Part shown: one piece after another, positions 1 to 6,116 of the stretch
Numbering within the stretch: the stretch's first letter is position 1
Layout of the letters: each line of letters opens with the position of its first letter
Assembly: GCA_022709445.1 (NCBI GenBank)
Contig: JAKLIU010000055.1
Span: 1 to 9,721, forward strand
DNA: 9,721 bases
Origin: Spirochaetota bacterium
Lineage (GTDB): Bacteria; Spirochaetota; Spirochaetia; Treponematales; UBA12059
Reading direction: 5' to 3'
Notes under the pieces: model-generated
What the model saw: only the letters and a program-made list of their open reading frames with translations
Databases searched by the model: none
What the model was told of the DNA's origin: nothing
Position numbers and translations under genes: made by a program

Positions 1-2
1 CA

Positions 3-1190
3 TCGGCCCGCGCGATGAGGACGGCCCTGGAGGAGCGTCTGTCCGCCCAGTCCGCCGCCGGCAGGGCGGAGCGCGAGGCGTACGCCGAATCCTCGGAACG
101 GGAGGAGCTCTCGCGGCTCGAGATCGTGTCGGCCCTGGGCCAGGCCATGACGGACGCCGTGGATCCCGAATCCATAGGAAGGACGCTGCACGAGCGCGTG
201 TCCGCCCTCGTGCCGGCGGACGTATTCGGCCTGGCCCTGTACGATCCGGCGGCGGGCATCCTCGATTTCCGCTATTTCATGGAAGACGCCCAGCGGGTGG
301 AACCGTTCCTCCTGCCTGCGGATTCTGAGGACAGCCTCGCCGGGCTCTGCGCCAGGACGGGCCGGACGGTCGCCATAAACGACATGGAAACGGAACTGCG
401 GCTCTACGTGAAGCGGGCGCGCACAGCCGGGACGGCCACGGGGGATTCCATCAAGTCCCTGGTCTACCATCCGGTGAGCGCCGGGGGATCGGTCAGGGGG
501 CTGCTGTCCGTGCAATCCCGAACGCCGGGAGCCTACGGACCGCGGCAGCTGGAACTGGTGAAGGCCATGGCCGCCTACGCCGGCGTCGCGCTGGAACATT
601 CCAGGCTCAAGGCGGAGGCCGGGGTGACGGCCGGGACCGACGCGCTCACCGGCATCCTGGGCAAGCGGCGGTTCATGGAAACCTTCGCGCTGGAGATGCA
701 GCGGGTGCGGCGCTACTGCGGCCGCCTGGGCATCATCGTGGCGGACCTGGACCGGTTCCGCCTGGTGAACGACCGGTGGGGACGACAGGCCGGCGACCTC
801 CTGCTCACGGAAACCGCCTCCCGCTGCCGGACCCAGCTCAGGGCAAGCGACAGCCTGGCCAGGACGGACGGGCAGCGCTTCATGGCCATCCTGCCGTGCA
901 CGGGCCTGGACGGCACCGTGACGGCGGCGGACCGGCTGCGAGCCTCCCTCTCCGGCCGGCCGGCGGTACTGCCCGACGGAGAGCGGGTGCCGTTCTCGGC
1001 CAGCTTCGGATGCGCGACGCTCTGCGAGGGGGACGACCTGGATTCCCTGACGGCCCGCGCCGACAAGGCCCTCTACCGCGCCAAAGACGGCGGACGCGAC
1101 CGCGTGGAGGCCGAGGCCCTGCGCGGAGTCGGCGAAGGCGTCAACACCGGGCGCGAATCGACCGATCCGGGAGAGAAGGAAACATCATGA
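3..1190 (+). CDS. GAF domain plus degenerate GGDEF domain signalling protein (5' partial)
   Basis: The frame is open to the window edge. The first ATG, at 15, has no ribosome-binding site in the 14 bases before it, so the real start probably lies upstream and the protein may have further sensor parts. Numbering from the ATG at 15: residues 1-35 are charged and look like a coiled-coil linker, about 36-198 fit a GAF sensor domain, and about 205-365 fit a GGDEF domain (DALTGILGKRRF at 209-220, DLDRFRLVND at 244-253, GD at 260-261, SASFG at 328-332, ADKALYRAK at 349-357). The signature GGDEF is replaced by DGQRF (285-289), so the second metal ligand and its neighbour become Gln287 and Arg288. An I-site-like RASD (276-279) sits five residues before the signature, the usual spacing. 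I infer a non-catalytic protein that may bind c-di-GMP or GTP. The stop overlaps the start of the M20 gene, implying co-translation. Confidence 0.88.
   Translation, partial: SARAMRTALEERLSAQSAAGRAEREAYAESSEREELSRLEIVSALGQAMTDAVDPESIGRTLHERVSALVPADVFGLALYDPAAGILDFRYFMEDAQRVEPFLLPADSEDSLAGLCARTGRTVAINDMETELRLYVKRARTAGTATGDSIKSLVYHPVSAGGSVRGLLSVQSRTPGAYGPRQLELVKAMAAYAGVALEHSRLKAEAGVTAGTDALTGILGKRRFMETFALEMQRVRRYCGRLGIIVADLDRFRLVNDRWGRQAGDLLLTETASRCRTQLRASDSLARTDGQRFMAILPCTGLDGTVTAADRLRASLSGRPAVLPDGERVPFSASFGCATLCEGDDLDSLTARADKALYRAKDGGRDRVEAEALRGVGEGVNTGRESTDPGEKETS
1174..1180 (+). promoter_or_regulatory. Ribosome-binding site that fixes the M20 start
   Basis: AGAAGGA lies six bases before the ATG at 1187. 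The reading frame is open much further upstream (to about 776), but that stretch overlaps the GGDEF gene and translates to low-complexity Arg/Gly/Pro-rich sequence. The site and the ATGA overlap support 1187 as the true start. Confidence 0.75.
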
Positions 1191-2641
1191 GCATCATCGC
1201 CTGGCTGCCGGCCGCCGCGTTCGCGGGCCTCTTCGTCGTCATGATCGCCCGCGCGCTGGCAACCCCCCGGGCGGCGCCGCCGCGGGCCCTTCCGCCCGGG
1301 ACGCTGGATGCCTTCGCGGGCGTCGAGGACAAGCTCGCCGCCCTGGTGCGGGTGCCCACGGTGTCGCGCTTCGACCCGGCGGAGGAGGACGAGGCCGCGT
1401 TCGCGCTGTTCAGGGCCGAGCTGGCGCGTCTCTACCCGACGGCGACCGCCCGGCTCCTGCCGGCCGACGCGGGGGACAGGGGCATCCTGCTCGAGTGGCC
1501 GGGCTCGGACCGCACGCTCGCCCCGGCCATCATGACCGCCCACTTCGACGTGGTTCCGCCCGGGGACGAGTCCGACTGGGAGAGCCCGCCGTTCTCAGGC
1601 GACCGCTCCGGCGGATGGGTCAGGGGCCGCGGCTCCCAGGACATCAAGGTCACGCTCGCCTGCATGCTCGAGGCGGCGGAACGGCTCCTCCTGCGCGGCT
1701 TCACCCCGCGGCGCACCGTGTACTTCGCGTTCGGCGGCGACGAGGAGACCGGCGGCAGGCGGGGAGCGGCGCGCATCGCGTCCGAGCTTGCCCGGCGCGG
1801 CGTGAAGGCGTCCTTCCTGCTGGACGAGGGCGGGGTCGTCGCCGACGGCATGCTCCCCTTCGCGGACCGGCCGATCGCCCTGGTGGGCATCTCGGAGAAG
1901 GGGTACGTGGACGTGGTCATGGCAGCCAAGGGTCTCGGGGGCCATGCCTCGATGCCGCCGAGGCACACGGCCGCCGGCATGATCGCGAAGGCCGTCGGCG
2001 CGGGCGAGGCCAGGCGCTTCCCCGCCGTCATGACTTACACCCTCTCGAAGTTCCTGGCGGCGCTCGCGCCCTACGTGCCCTTCGGCTACCGCCTGCTCTT
2101 CAGGAACCTCGGCGTCACCGCGCCCCTGGTCAAGGCGGCCTTCTCCGGCTCGCCCTCCACCAACGCCCTCCTCCGGACCACCGCGGCGGCGACCATGCTG
2201 TCCGCCTCCGACAAGGAGAACGTGCTGCCCGCCCGGGCGCGCGCCGTATTCAACGTGCGCATACTCCCGGGCTCCAGCGTCCGCGAGGCGCTGGCCAGGC
2301 TCGACCGCATAGCGTCCAGGTTCGGGGCCACCGCCACCTTCGCCCACCACGGCCACGCCAACGATCCGCTGCCGGAGTCCCCGGTCGAGCACGAGGGCTA
2401 CGAGGCCATCGGCCGCGCGATCGCCGCCGCTCATCCCGAGGCGGGCGTCGCCCCGTTCATGTTCACCGCGGCCACCGACACCAAGCACTACGGCGACGTG
2501 GCCGGGGCCATGTACCGCTTCGCGCCCATCGTGCAGGGCCCGGACGACCTGTCGCGCATCCACGCGGCCAACGAGCGCGTCAGCGTGGAGAACGTCCGCC
2601 GCTGCTGCCTCTTCTACGAGACCCTGCTCGGGGGAATGTAG
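1187..2641 (+). CDS. Membrane-anchored M20 family metallo-hydrolase (PM20D1/carboxypeptidase S-like)
   Basis: The product is 484 residues. Residues 1-22 are a hydrophobic segment without a cleavage or lipobox motif, so it is probably an N-terminal membrane anchor. The M20 catalytic signatures are in order: AHFDVVPP (His119, Asp121), GRGSQDIK (Asp152), GGDEETGG (Glu186 general base, Glu187 metal ligand), LLDEGG (Asp213) and DTKHY (His434). The lid/dimerisation domain lies about 235-385 and begins with GGHASMPP, close to the GGHSS-PP motif of eukaryotic carboxypeptidase S and PM20D1; length and N-terminal anchor also fit that subgroup. Family members hydrolyse amide or peptide bonds with two zinc ions; PM20D1 acts on N-acyl amino acids. 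The substrate here is unknown, and a dipeptidase or N-acyl amino acid hydrolase is most likely. All catalytic residues appear intact. The start is translationally coupled to the GGDEF gene. Confidence 0.93.
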   Translation: MSIIAWLPAAAFAGLFVVMIARALATPRAAPPRALPPGTLDAFAGVEDKLAALVRVPTVSRFDPAEEDEAAFALFRAELARLYPTATARLLPADAGDRGILLEWPGSDRTLAPAIMTAHFDVVPPGDESDWESPPFSGDRSGGWVRGRGSQDIKVTLACMLEAAERLLLRGFTPRRTVYFAFGGDEETGGRRGAARIASELARRGVKASFLLDEGGVVADGMLPFADRPIALVGISEKGYVDVVMAAKGLGGHASMPPRHTAAGMIAKAVGAGEARRFPAVMTYTLSKFLAALAPYVPFGYRLLFRNLGVTAPLVKAAFSGSPSTNALLRTTAAATMLSASDKENVLPARARAVFNVRILPGSSVREALARLDRIASRFGATATFAHHGHANDPLPESPVEHEGYEAIGRAIAAAHPEAGVAPFMFTAATDTKHYGDVAGAMYRFAPIVQGPDDLSRIHAANERVSVENVRRCCLFYETLLGGM

Positions 2642-2642
2642 C

Positions 2643-2663
2643 CTCCGGGCACGGAGCGTTTTT
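2643..2663 (+). terminator. Weak intrinsic terminator after the M20 gene
   Basis: A five-base-pair stem (CTCCG at 2643-2647 with CGGAG at 2652-2656, loop GGCA) is followed by CG and five T. The stem is short, so termination may be partial. It begins two bases after the M20 stop. Confidence 0.45.
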
Positions 2664-2666
2664 CGC

Positions 2667-2695
2667 TTGCGCGATGCGGAATGCCGCGCTACTAT
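2667..2695 (+). promoter_or_regulatory. Predicted promoter of the 5'-nucleotidase gene
   Basis: TTGCGC (2667-2672) and TACTAT (2690-2695) are separated by 17 bases, the ideal sigma-70 spacing. The -10 matches TATAAT at four of six positions and the -35 matches TTGACA at its first three. Nearly the same pair occurs before the gene at 8293, which strengthens the call. The expected transcript start is near 2702. Confidence 0.5.
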
Positions 2696-2715
2696 ACGTT
2701 CCCCCAATCAATCAC

Positions 2716-2733
2716 GGCGGGAGCGCTCCCGCC
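2716..2733. repeat. 18-bp perfect palindrome between promoter and ribosome-binding site
   Basis: GGCGGGAGCGCTCCCGCC is an uninterrupted two-fold symmetric sequence. It lies about 14 bases after the predicted transcript start and one base before the GGAGGT ribosome-binding site (2735-2740). As DNA it could be a repressor operator; as RNA it could form a seven-pair stem with loop GCGC beside the ribosome site. No known regulator site was recognised. Confidence 0.6.
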
Positions 2734-2745
2734 CGGAGGTAATGA

Positions 2746-4347
2746 ATGTTCAAGCGAATCCTGGCCGCCCTGGCCGTCTCACTGCTCCTGGCCTCGTGCG
2801 GGACCATCCGGCCCTCCGGCGACCTGGGGAGCTTCGATCCGGCGAAAGCCGAGCTGCTGGCCGACGGCAGGGCGCGGTACGTCGACATACTGGCGTTCAA
2901 CGATTTCCACGCGACCGTGTACGAAGATCCCCTCGGCAAGAACGTGGGCATGGCAAAGATGGCCTCGGTCATCGCCCGCCTGCGGGAGCTCAACCCCAAC
3001 ACGGTCGTGGTATCCGGAGGCGACAACTTCCAGGGTTCCGCCCTGTCGATAGTCTCGCACGGCTCGATAGTCAGCGAGTTCTTCAAGACGATAGGCGTTG
3101 CCGCCAGCGCGGTTGGCAATCACGAGTTCGACTGGACCGACGCGTACTTCGAGCAGTGGTCCCGGGACGGGGGCTATCCCTTCCTGGCCGCGAACATCAT
3201 CGACGTCCGCACCGGCGAGACGCCTGCCTGGGCGCAACCGTACGCCATCGTTCGGGTCGGGGGAAGGACGGTCGCGTTCATCGGCCTGTCCACCGTGGAC
3301 ACGCCGAGCGCCACCAAGGCAGCCTACGTGGAGAACTACCGCTTCACCGACGCCGCAGACGCCGCCCGCACATGGTCCAACTACCTGCGGGTAACCTTCA
3401 AGCCGGACGCCATCATAGCGCTCACGCACATACCCAGCGCCATGGACGGGCTGGACCGCGGCCAGGCCATCCCCGCGAGCGCGGCCGGGGAGCTGGAAGC
3501 GCTCGCCGAGCGCGGCGGGGTGGACGCCATCATCACCGGCCACAGCCACAACGCCGTGCTCGGTTCGTCCCACGGCGTCCCCGTGGTGCAAGCCTCCTAC
3601 AACGGCCGGAGCTTCGGCCGGATCAGGCTGACCTTCAAGGAGGGCGGCGGCGTTTCCCTGTCCGCCTCGCTCGTGGAGTTCTGGCAGGAGAAGGCGGAGC
3701 TGGCCGCGGATCCGGCCGCCCAGGCGATCATAGACCGCTACGTCGCGGAGTACGGCACGCTCTTCCTGCAGCGCGTGGCGAGGGTCGAGGGAGAGCTGGC
3801 CCATGACCGGCTGCTCACGCCCAACGTGTCGCCCATGGGCGCGTGGGTGAGCTCGGTGCTCAGGGAACGCTACGGGGTCGACGTGGCCATCATGAACGGA
3901 GGCGGCCTCCGCAAGCCCTTCGCGGCCGGATGGGTGGCGGTCCAGGATTTCTGGGACCTCATGCCCTTCGACAACACGGCCGTGCTGTTCGAGGCCACCG
4001 GCGCGGACCTGCGCGCCATGATCGATCATGGCATCGACTCCCTGGACTTCGCCAACGGGCAGTTCGCCGGCCTGGTCGTGCGCTACAACCCGTCCAGGCT
4101 GTACGGCAGCAAGATCGTCTCCATGACGCTCGCGGACGGCACCCCCGTCGAGGACGGCAAGCTCTACCGGATCATGACCAACGACTTCATCTTCGAGGGC
4201 GGCGACGCCTACTCGATGATGCTGCCGGCCGCCAGGAACGTCACCTACACCTGGGAACCCATCCGCGACGCGCTCATCGAGGAAGCGCGCAAGGCCGGCG
4301 TGATCGTCGCCGAAACGCCCGACTGGCTCGTGCCCGTCTCCGACTGA
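2746..4347 (+). CDS. Lipoprotein 5'-nucleotidase / 2',3'-cyclic phosphodiesterase family (UshA-like)
   Basis: The 533-residue product has a lipoprotein signal peptide (MFKR, hydrophobic core, lipobox LASC with Cys18), so it is probably tethered to a membrane outside the cytoplasm. Residues about 45-300 are a calcineurin-like metallophosphatase domain: NDFHA (Asp53, His55), SGGDNFQG (Asp93), GNHEFD (Asn125, His126), THIP (His228) and GHSH (His266, His268), a full two-metal set. Residues about 345-515 are the 5'-nucleotidase C-terminal domain that binds the nucleotide: NGGGLR (384-389), FDN (408-410), TNDF (478-481) and EGGDAY (484-489). The family removes phosphate from nucleotides, UDP-sugars or cyclic nucleotides; the exact substrate cannot be read here. 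GGAGGT at 2735-2740 is five bases before ATG 2746 and only one before another ATG (2742), which is out of frame, so 2746 is chosen. The gene appears monocistronic, with its own promoter and terminator. Confidence 0.95.
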   Translation: MFKRILAALAVSLLLASCGTIRPSGDLGSFDPAKAELLADGRARYVDILAFNDFHATVYEDPLGKNVGMAKMASVIARLRELNPNTVVVSGGDNFQGSALSIVSHGSIVSEFFKTIGVAASAVGNHEFDWTDAYFEQWSRDGGYPFLAANIIDVRTGETPAWAQPYAIVRVGGRTVAFIGLSTVDTPSATKAAYVENYRFTDAADAARTWSNYLRVTFKPDAIIALTHIPSAMDGLDRGQAIPASAAGELEALAERGGVDAIITGHSHNAVLGSSHGVPVVQASYNGRSFGRIRLTFKEGGGVSLSASLVEFWQEKAELAADPAAQAIIDRYVAEYGTLFLQRVARVEGELAHDRLLTPNVSPMGAWVSSVLRERYGVDVAIMNGGGLRKPFAAGWVAVQDFWDLMPFDNTAVLFEATGADLRAMIDHGIDSLDFANGQFAGLVVRYNPSRLYGSKIVSMTLADGTPVEDGKLYRIMTNDFIFEGGDAYSMMLPAARNVTYTWEPIRDALIEEARKAGVIVAETPDWLVPVSD

Positions 4348-4348
4348 C

Positions 4349-4363
4349 CGGCGCGAAGCGCCG
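4349..4363 (+). other. Small hairpin just after the 5'-nucleotidase stop
   Basis: CGGCGC and GCGCCG flank a GAA loop, giving a six-pair stem that starts two bases after the stop. It has no T-run of its own and precedes the main terminator hairpin, so it may simply protect the transcript end. Confidence 0.4.
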
Positions 4364-4368
4364 ACCGG

Positions 4369-4400
4369 CGGGCCGCGTCGCGGCCCGTCTTTTTTTTCTT
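4369..4400 (+). terminator. Strong intrinsic terminator of the 5'-nucleotidase gene
   Basis: An eight-pair G+C-rich stem (4369-4376 with 4380-4387, loop GTC) is followed at once by TCTTTTTTTTCTT, with eight uninterrupted T at 4390-4397. This is a classic Rho-independent terminator. The T-run ends against the predicted -35 element of the next gene. Confidence 0.88.
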
Positions 4401-4427
4401 GCGCGTTCCGTGAAGAGGGTGTAACTT
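4399..4427 (+). promoter_or_regulatory. Predicted promoter of the EEP lipoprotein gene
   Basis: TTGCGC (4399-4404) and TAACTT (4422-4427) are 17 bases apart. The -10 is poor (three of six), but the CTTGCGCG context is identical to that before the gene at 2746 and shares TTGCG and TTCCG with the promoter before 8293. The expected transcript start is near 4434, giving a leader of about 85 bases. Confidence 0.4.
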
Positions 4428-4472
4428 GACCGCCCCACCGCCGACGCGCGGACGGGGGGCCGCCCGGGACTC

Positions 4473-4513
4473 GGCGCCGTAGACGCCTCCGCCCGGCCAC
4501 TCAATAGCGGAGG
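4473..4513 (+). promoter_or_regulatory. Leader with alternative hairpins, one of which pairs the ribosome-binding site
   Basis: The ribosome-binding site GGAGGA (4509-4514) sits inside GCGGAGG (4507-4513), which is perfectly complementary to CCTCCGC (4486-4492); the loop is 14 bases. An upstream stem, GGCG (4473-4476) with CGCC (4484-4487), uses two of the same bases, so the two stems exclude each other. This arrangement could control translation, but no known riboswitch class was recognised and no ligand can be proposed. Confidence 0.4.
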
Positions 4514-4519
4514 ATACCC

Positions 4520-5971
4520 ATGATCAAGACCCGGTCCAGACTCGTTGCGGCCGCAGCCGTCTCGGCGCTCCTGTCGATCGCCGCGGCGTTCCTCGCCTCG
4601 TGCCAAAATCCCATGGCGACACTGCCGGGCGACACGTTCGCCCCGGCCGCGTCGCGCGCCGCGACCGAGCGGATACGACTCGTGGCCGCCAATATCAGCT
4701 CCGGCAACTACCAGAACTACGACCTGGGCCACGGCCTCCGCATCCTGCAGGGCGTCGATCCCGACGTCGTCATGATCCAGGAGTTCAACTACCTGTCCAA
4801 CTCGGCCGCCGACCTGGAGGCATTCGCAGACGCAGTGATGGAGGGCGACGGACACTACTGGCGAGAGGCGGGCGCACAGATACCCAACGGCGTCATCTCC
4901 CGGTACCCTATCCTGGAACAGGGCGAGTGGGACGACGGCTCGGTGAGCAACCGGGACTTCGCCTGGGCCAGGATCGACATACCCGGCGACAGGGACCTGT
5001 GGGCCGTCAGCGTGCACCTGCTCACCTCCAGCGCCGCCGTGCGCAACACGGAGGCCGCCCAGCTGGTCTCCTACGTGAAGGGCAAGGTGCCCGCGGGCGA
5101 TTACCTGGTCATCGGGGGCGACTTCAACAGCGGCACCAAGACCGAGGCCTGCTACACGACGCTCTCGCAGATCGTCGGCGTCGGGTCGCCCTACCCGTCC
5201 TGCACCGCCGGCGACACCGACACAAACGCCGGCCGCACCAAGCCCTACGACGCGGTGCTGGCGGACGCGGACCTCGGCGCCTTTGCGACCGCGGTGGCGC
5301 TCGGCTCGCGGACCTTCGCGAACGGCCTGGTCGTGGACACCCGCACTTTCTCCCCGCTCGCGGACCTGTACCCGGCCCTCGCCTCCGATTCCGGCGCGAC
5401 CAACATGCAGCACATGGCGGTGGTGCGGGATTTCCTGGTGCCTGTCACCGGCACCGAGCCGCCGCCCGCCGGCGCCGCGCTGGCCTTCGAGAAGAGCGAC
5501 ATGGAGGCCGGCGGCCCTGCCGGCCTGCCGGCGGGCGGCGTCATCTCGTCCGTCGCGCACACAGGCTCGGGCTCGTTCCGCTACCAGAAGACCGTGAGCT
5601 CCAGCCTCACCGTGCCCATGACCAGCTCCAGGTTCCTGCCCCCCGGCACGGCCACCAAGCTGAGCTTCTGGTTCAAGGGCTCGGCCTCGGGCAGCGCACC
5701 CGGCCTGCGCATCCAGGTGGCGGCTGGCGGCACCGTCGTGAATTACTACGACCTCAATGCGATCGTTTCCGGCACCGAGCTACGGCTGTCGCCGACCGCC
5801 GGCGGGACCTACCCCACCGCCCCGATCTCCGTCGGCCAGTGGACCAAGGTGGTGCTCGACCTGACGGGCGTGAACTGGGGCGGCCGATCACCCACTGATT
5901 ATTCCTTCACCTTCCGGGTCCGCTCCGGTTCCGTGCACGACTGGTACATCGACGACATACGGTACGAATGA
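4520..5971 (+). CDS. Lipoprotein of the endonuclease/exonuclease/phosphatase (EEP) superfamily with C-terminal beta-sandwich domain
   Basis: The 483-residue product starts with a lipoprotein signal (lipobox LASC, Cys28). Residues about 52-307 carry the EEP landmarks: AANIS (Asn58), MIQEF (Glu88, metal ligand), NGVISRYPI (123-131), SVHL (His166), GGDFN (Asp201, Asn203), RTKPYD (Asp244) and a final NMQHMAV (His298) in place of the usual SDH. Cys211 and Cys228 may form a disulfide, consistent with an exported protein. A linker rich in Pro and Ala (310-320) leads to residues 321-483, predicted beta-rich and ending in WYIDDIRYE, which resembles jelly-roll carbohydrate-binding or MAM-like modules. 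The superfamily includes DNases, phosphatases and sphingomyelinases; a nuclease is my preferred reading because of the adjacent 5'-nucleotidase and NucH-like genes, but a phosphodiesterase acting on lipids cannot be excluded. GGAGGA lies five bases before the ATG. Confidence 0.87.
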   Translation: MIKTRSRLVAAAAVSALLSIAAAFLASCQNPMATLPGDTFAPAASRAATERIRLVAANISSGNYQNYDLGHGLRILQGVDPDVVMIQEFNYLSNSAADLEAFADAVMEGDGHYWREAGAQIPNGVISRYPILEQGEWDDGSVSNRDFAWARIDIPGDRDLWAVSVHLLTSSAAVRNTEAAQLVSYVKGKVPAGDYLVIGGDFNSGTKTEACYTTLSQIVGVGSPYPSCTAGDTDTNAGRTKPYDAVLADADLGAFATAVALGSRTFANGLVVDTRTFSPLADLYPALASDSGATNMQHMAVVRDFLVPVTGTEPPPAGAALAFEKSDMEAGGPAGLPAGGVISSVAHTGSGSFRYQKTVSSSLTVPMTSSRFLPPGTATKLSFWFKGSASGSAPGLRIQVAAGGTVVNYYDLNAIVSGTELRLSPTAGGTYPTAPISVGQWTKVVLDLTGVNWGGRSPTDYSFTFRVRSGSVHDWYIDDIRYE

Positions 5972-5974
5972 GCG

Positions 5975-6004
5975 CGATGCCCGGGCATGCTCCGGGCCGC
6001 ATCG
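5975..6004. other. Hairpin after the EEP gene stop
   Basis: CGATGC (5975-5980) pairs with GCATCG (5999-6004), and CCGG (5981-5984) can pair with CCGG (5992-5995) inside it with a small bulge. It starts four bases after the EEP stop. No T-run follows, so it is more likely a transcript-end stem than a complete terminator. Confidence 0.4.
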
Positions 6005-6043
6005 TACGTCACCCGGGACCCGCCCGGGCATCCGCGGAAAGAA

Positions 6044-6071
6044 GAAGCCCCCGGCACGCGCCGGGGGCTTC
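6044..6071. terminator. Bidirectional intrinsic terminator between convergent genes
   Basis: A perfect 12-pair stem (6044-6055 with 6060-6071) closes a tetraloop ACGC. Read on the minus strand it is followed by CTTCTTTCC, a moderately T-rich tail suitable for the outer-membrane protein gene; read on the plus strand only CTTCC follows, weaker for the EEP gene. Its position between two converging genes supports use in both directions. Confidence 0.75.
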
Positions 6072-6082
6072 CTGCATCGCGG

Positions 6083-6111
6083 GGCGGCGGGCAAGGAGGA
6101 CCCCCGCCGCC
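6083..6111. other. G+C-rich stem-loop just past the outer-membrane protein stop
   Basis: GGCGGCGGG (6083-6091) pairs perfectly with CCCGCCGCC (6103-6111) around an 11-base loop. It begins five bases downstream of the minus-strand stop and before the stronger hairpin at 6044-6071. It may act with it as a tandem terminator or as a 3'-end stabiliser. Confidence 0.45.
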
Positions 6112-6116
6112 ATCGT

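Noticed and set aside
776..1186. Possible N-terminal extension of the M20 protein
   Set aside because: The open frame overlaps the GGDEF gene and encodes Arg/Pro-rich sequence; the ribosome-binding site and anchor-like N-terminus favour the start at 1187.
1495..2742. Second plus-strand frame within the M20 gene
   Set aside because: The translation is Arg/Gly/His-rich and lacks motifs, while the other frame has all M20 catalytic signatures.
2779..4500. Long open frame of 573 codons on the minus strand opposite the 5'-nucleotidase gene
   Set aside because: It is a shadow of a G+C-rich gene: the translation is Arg/Gly/Val/His-rich without any family motif, and the plus strand carries an intact metallophosphatase in the same span.
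4274..5560. Minus-strand open frame of 428 codons opposite the EEP gene
   Set aside because: Low-complexity composition and no recognisable motif; it also crosses a strong terminator and promoter region of the plus strand.
5980..6028. Three CCCGGG copies in the convergent intergenic region as a repeat family
   Set aside because: Six-base self-complementary G+C words are expected often in such DNA and spacing is irregular.
6092..6102. AAGGAGGA in the loop of the hairpin at 6083-6111, resembling a ribosome-binding site
   Set aside because: No suitably spaced start codon follows on the plus strand and the region is the convergent intergenic end; probably chance.
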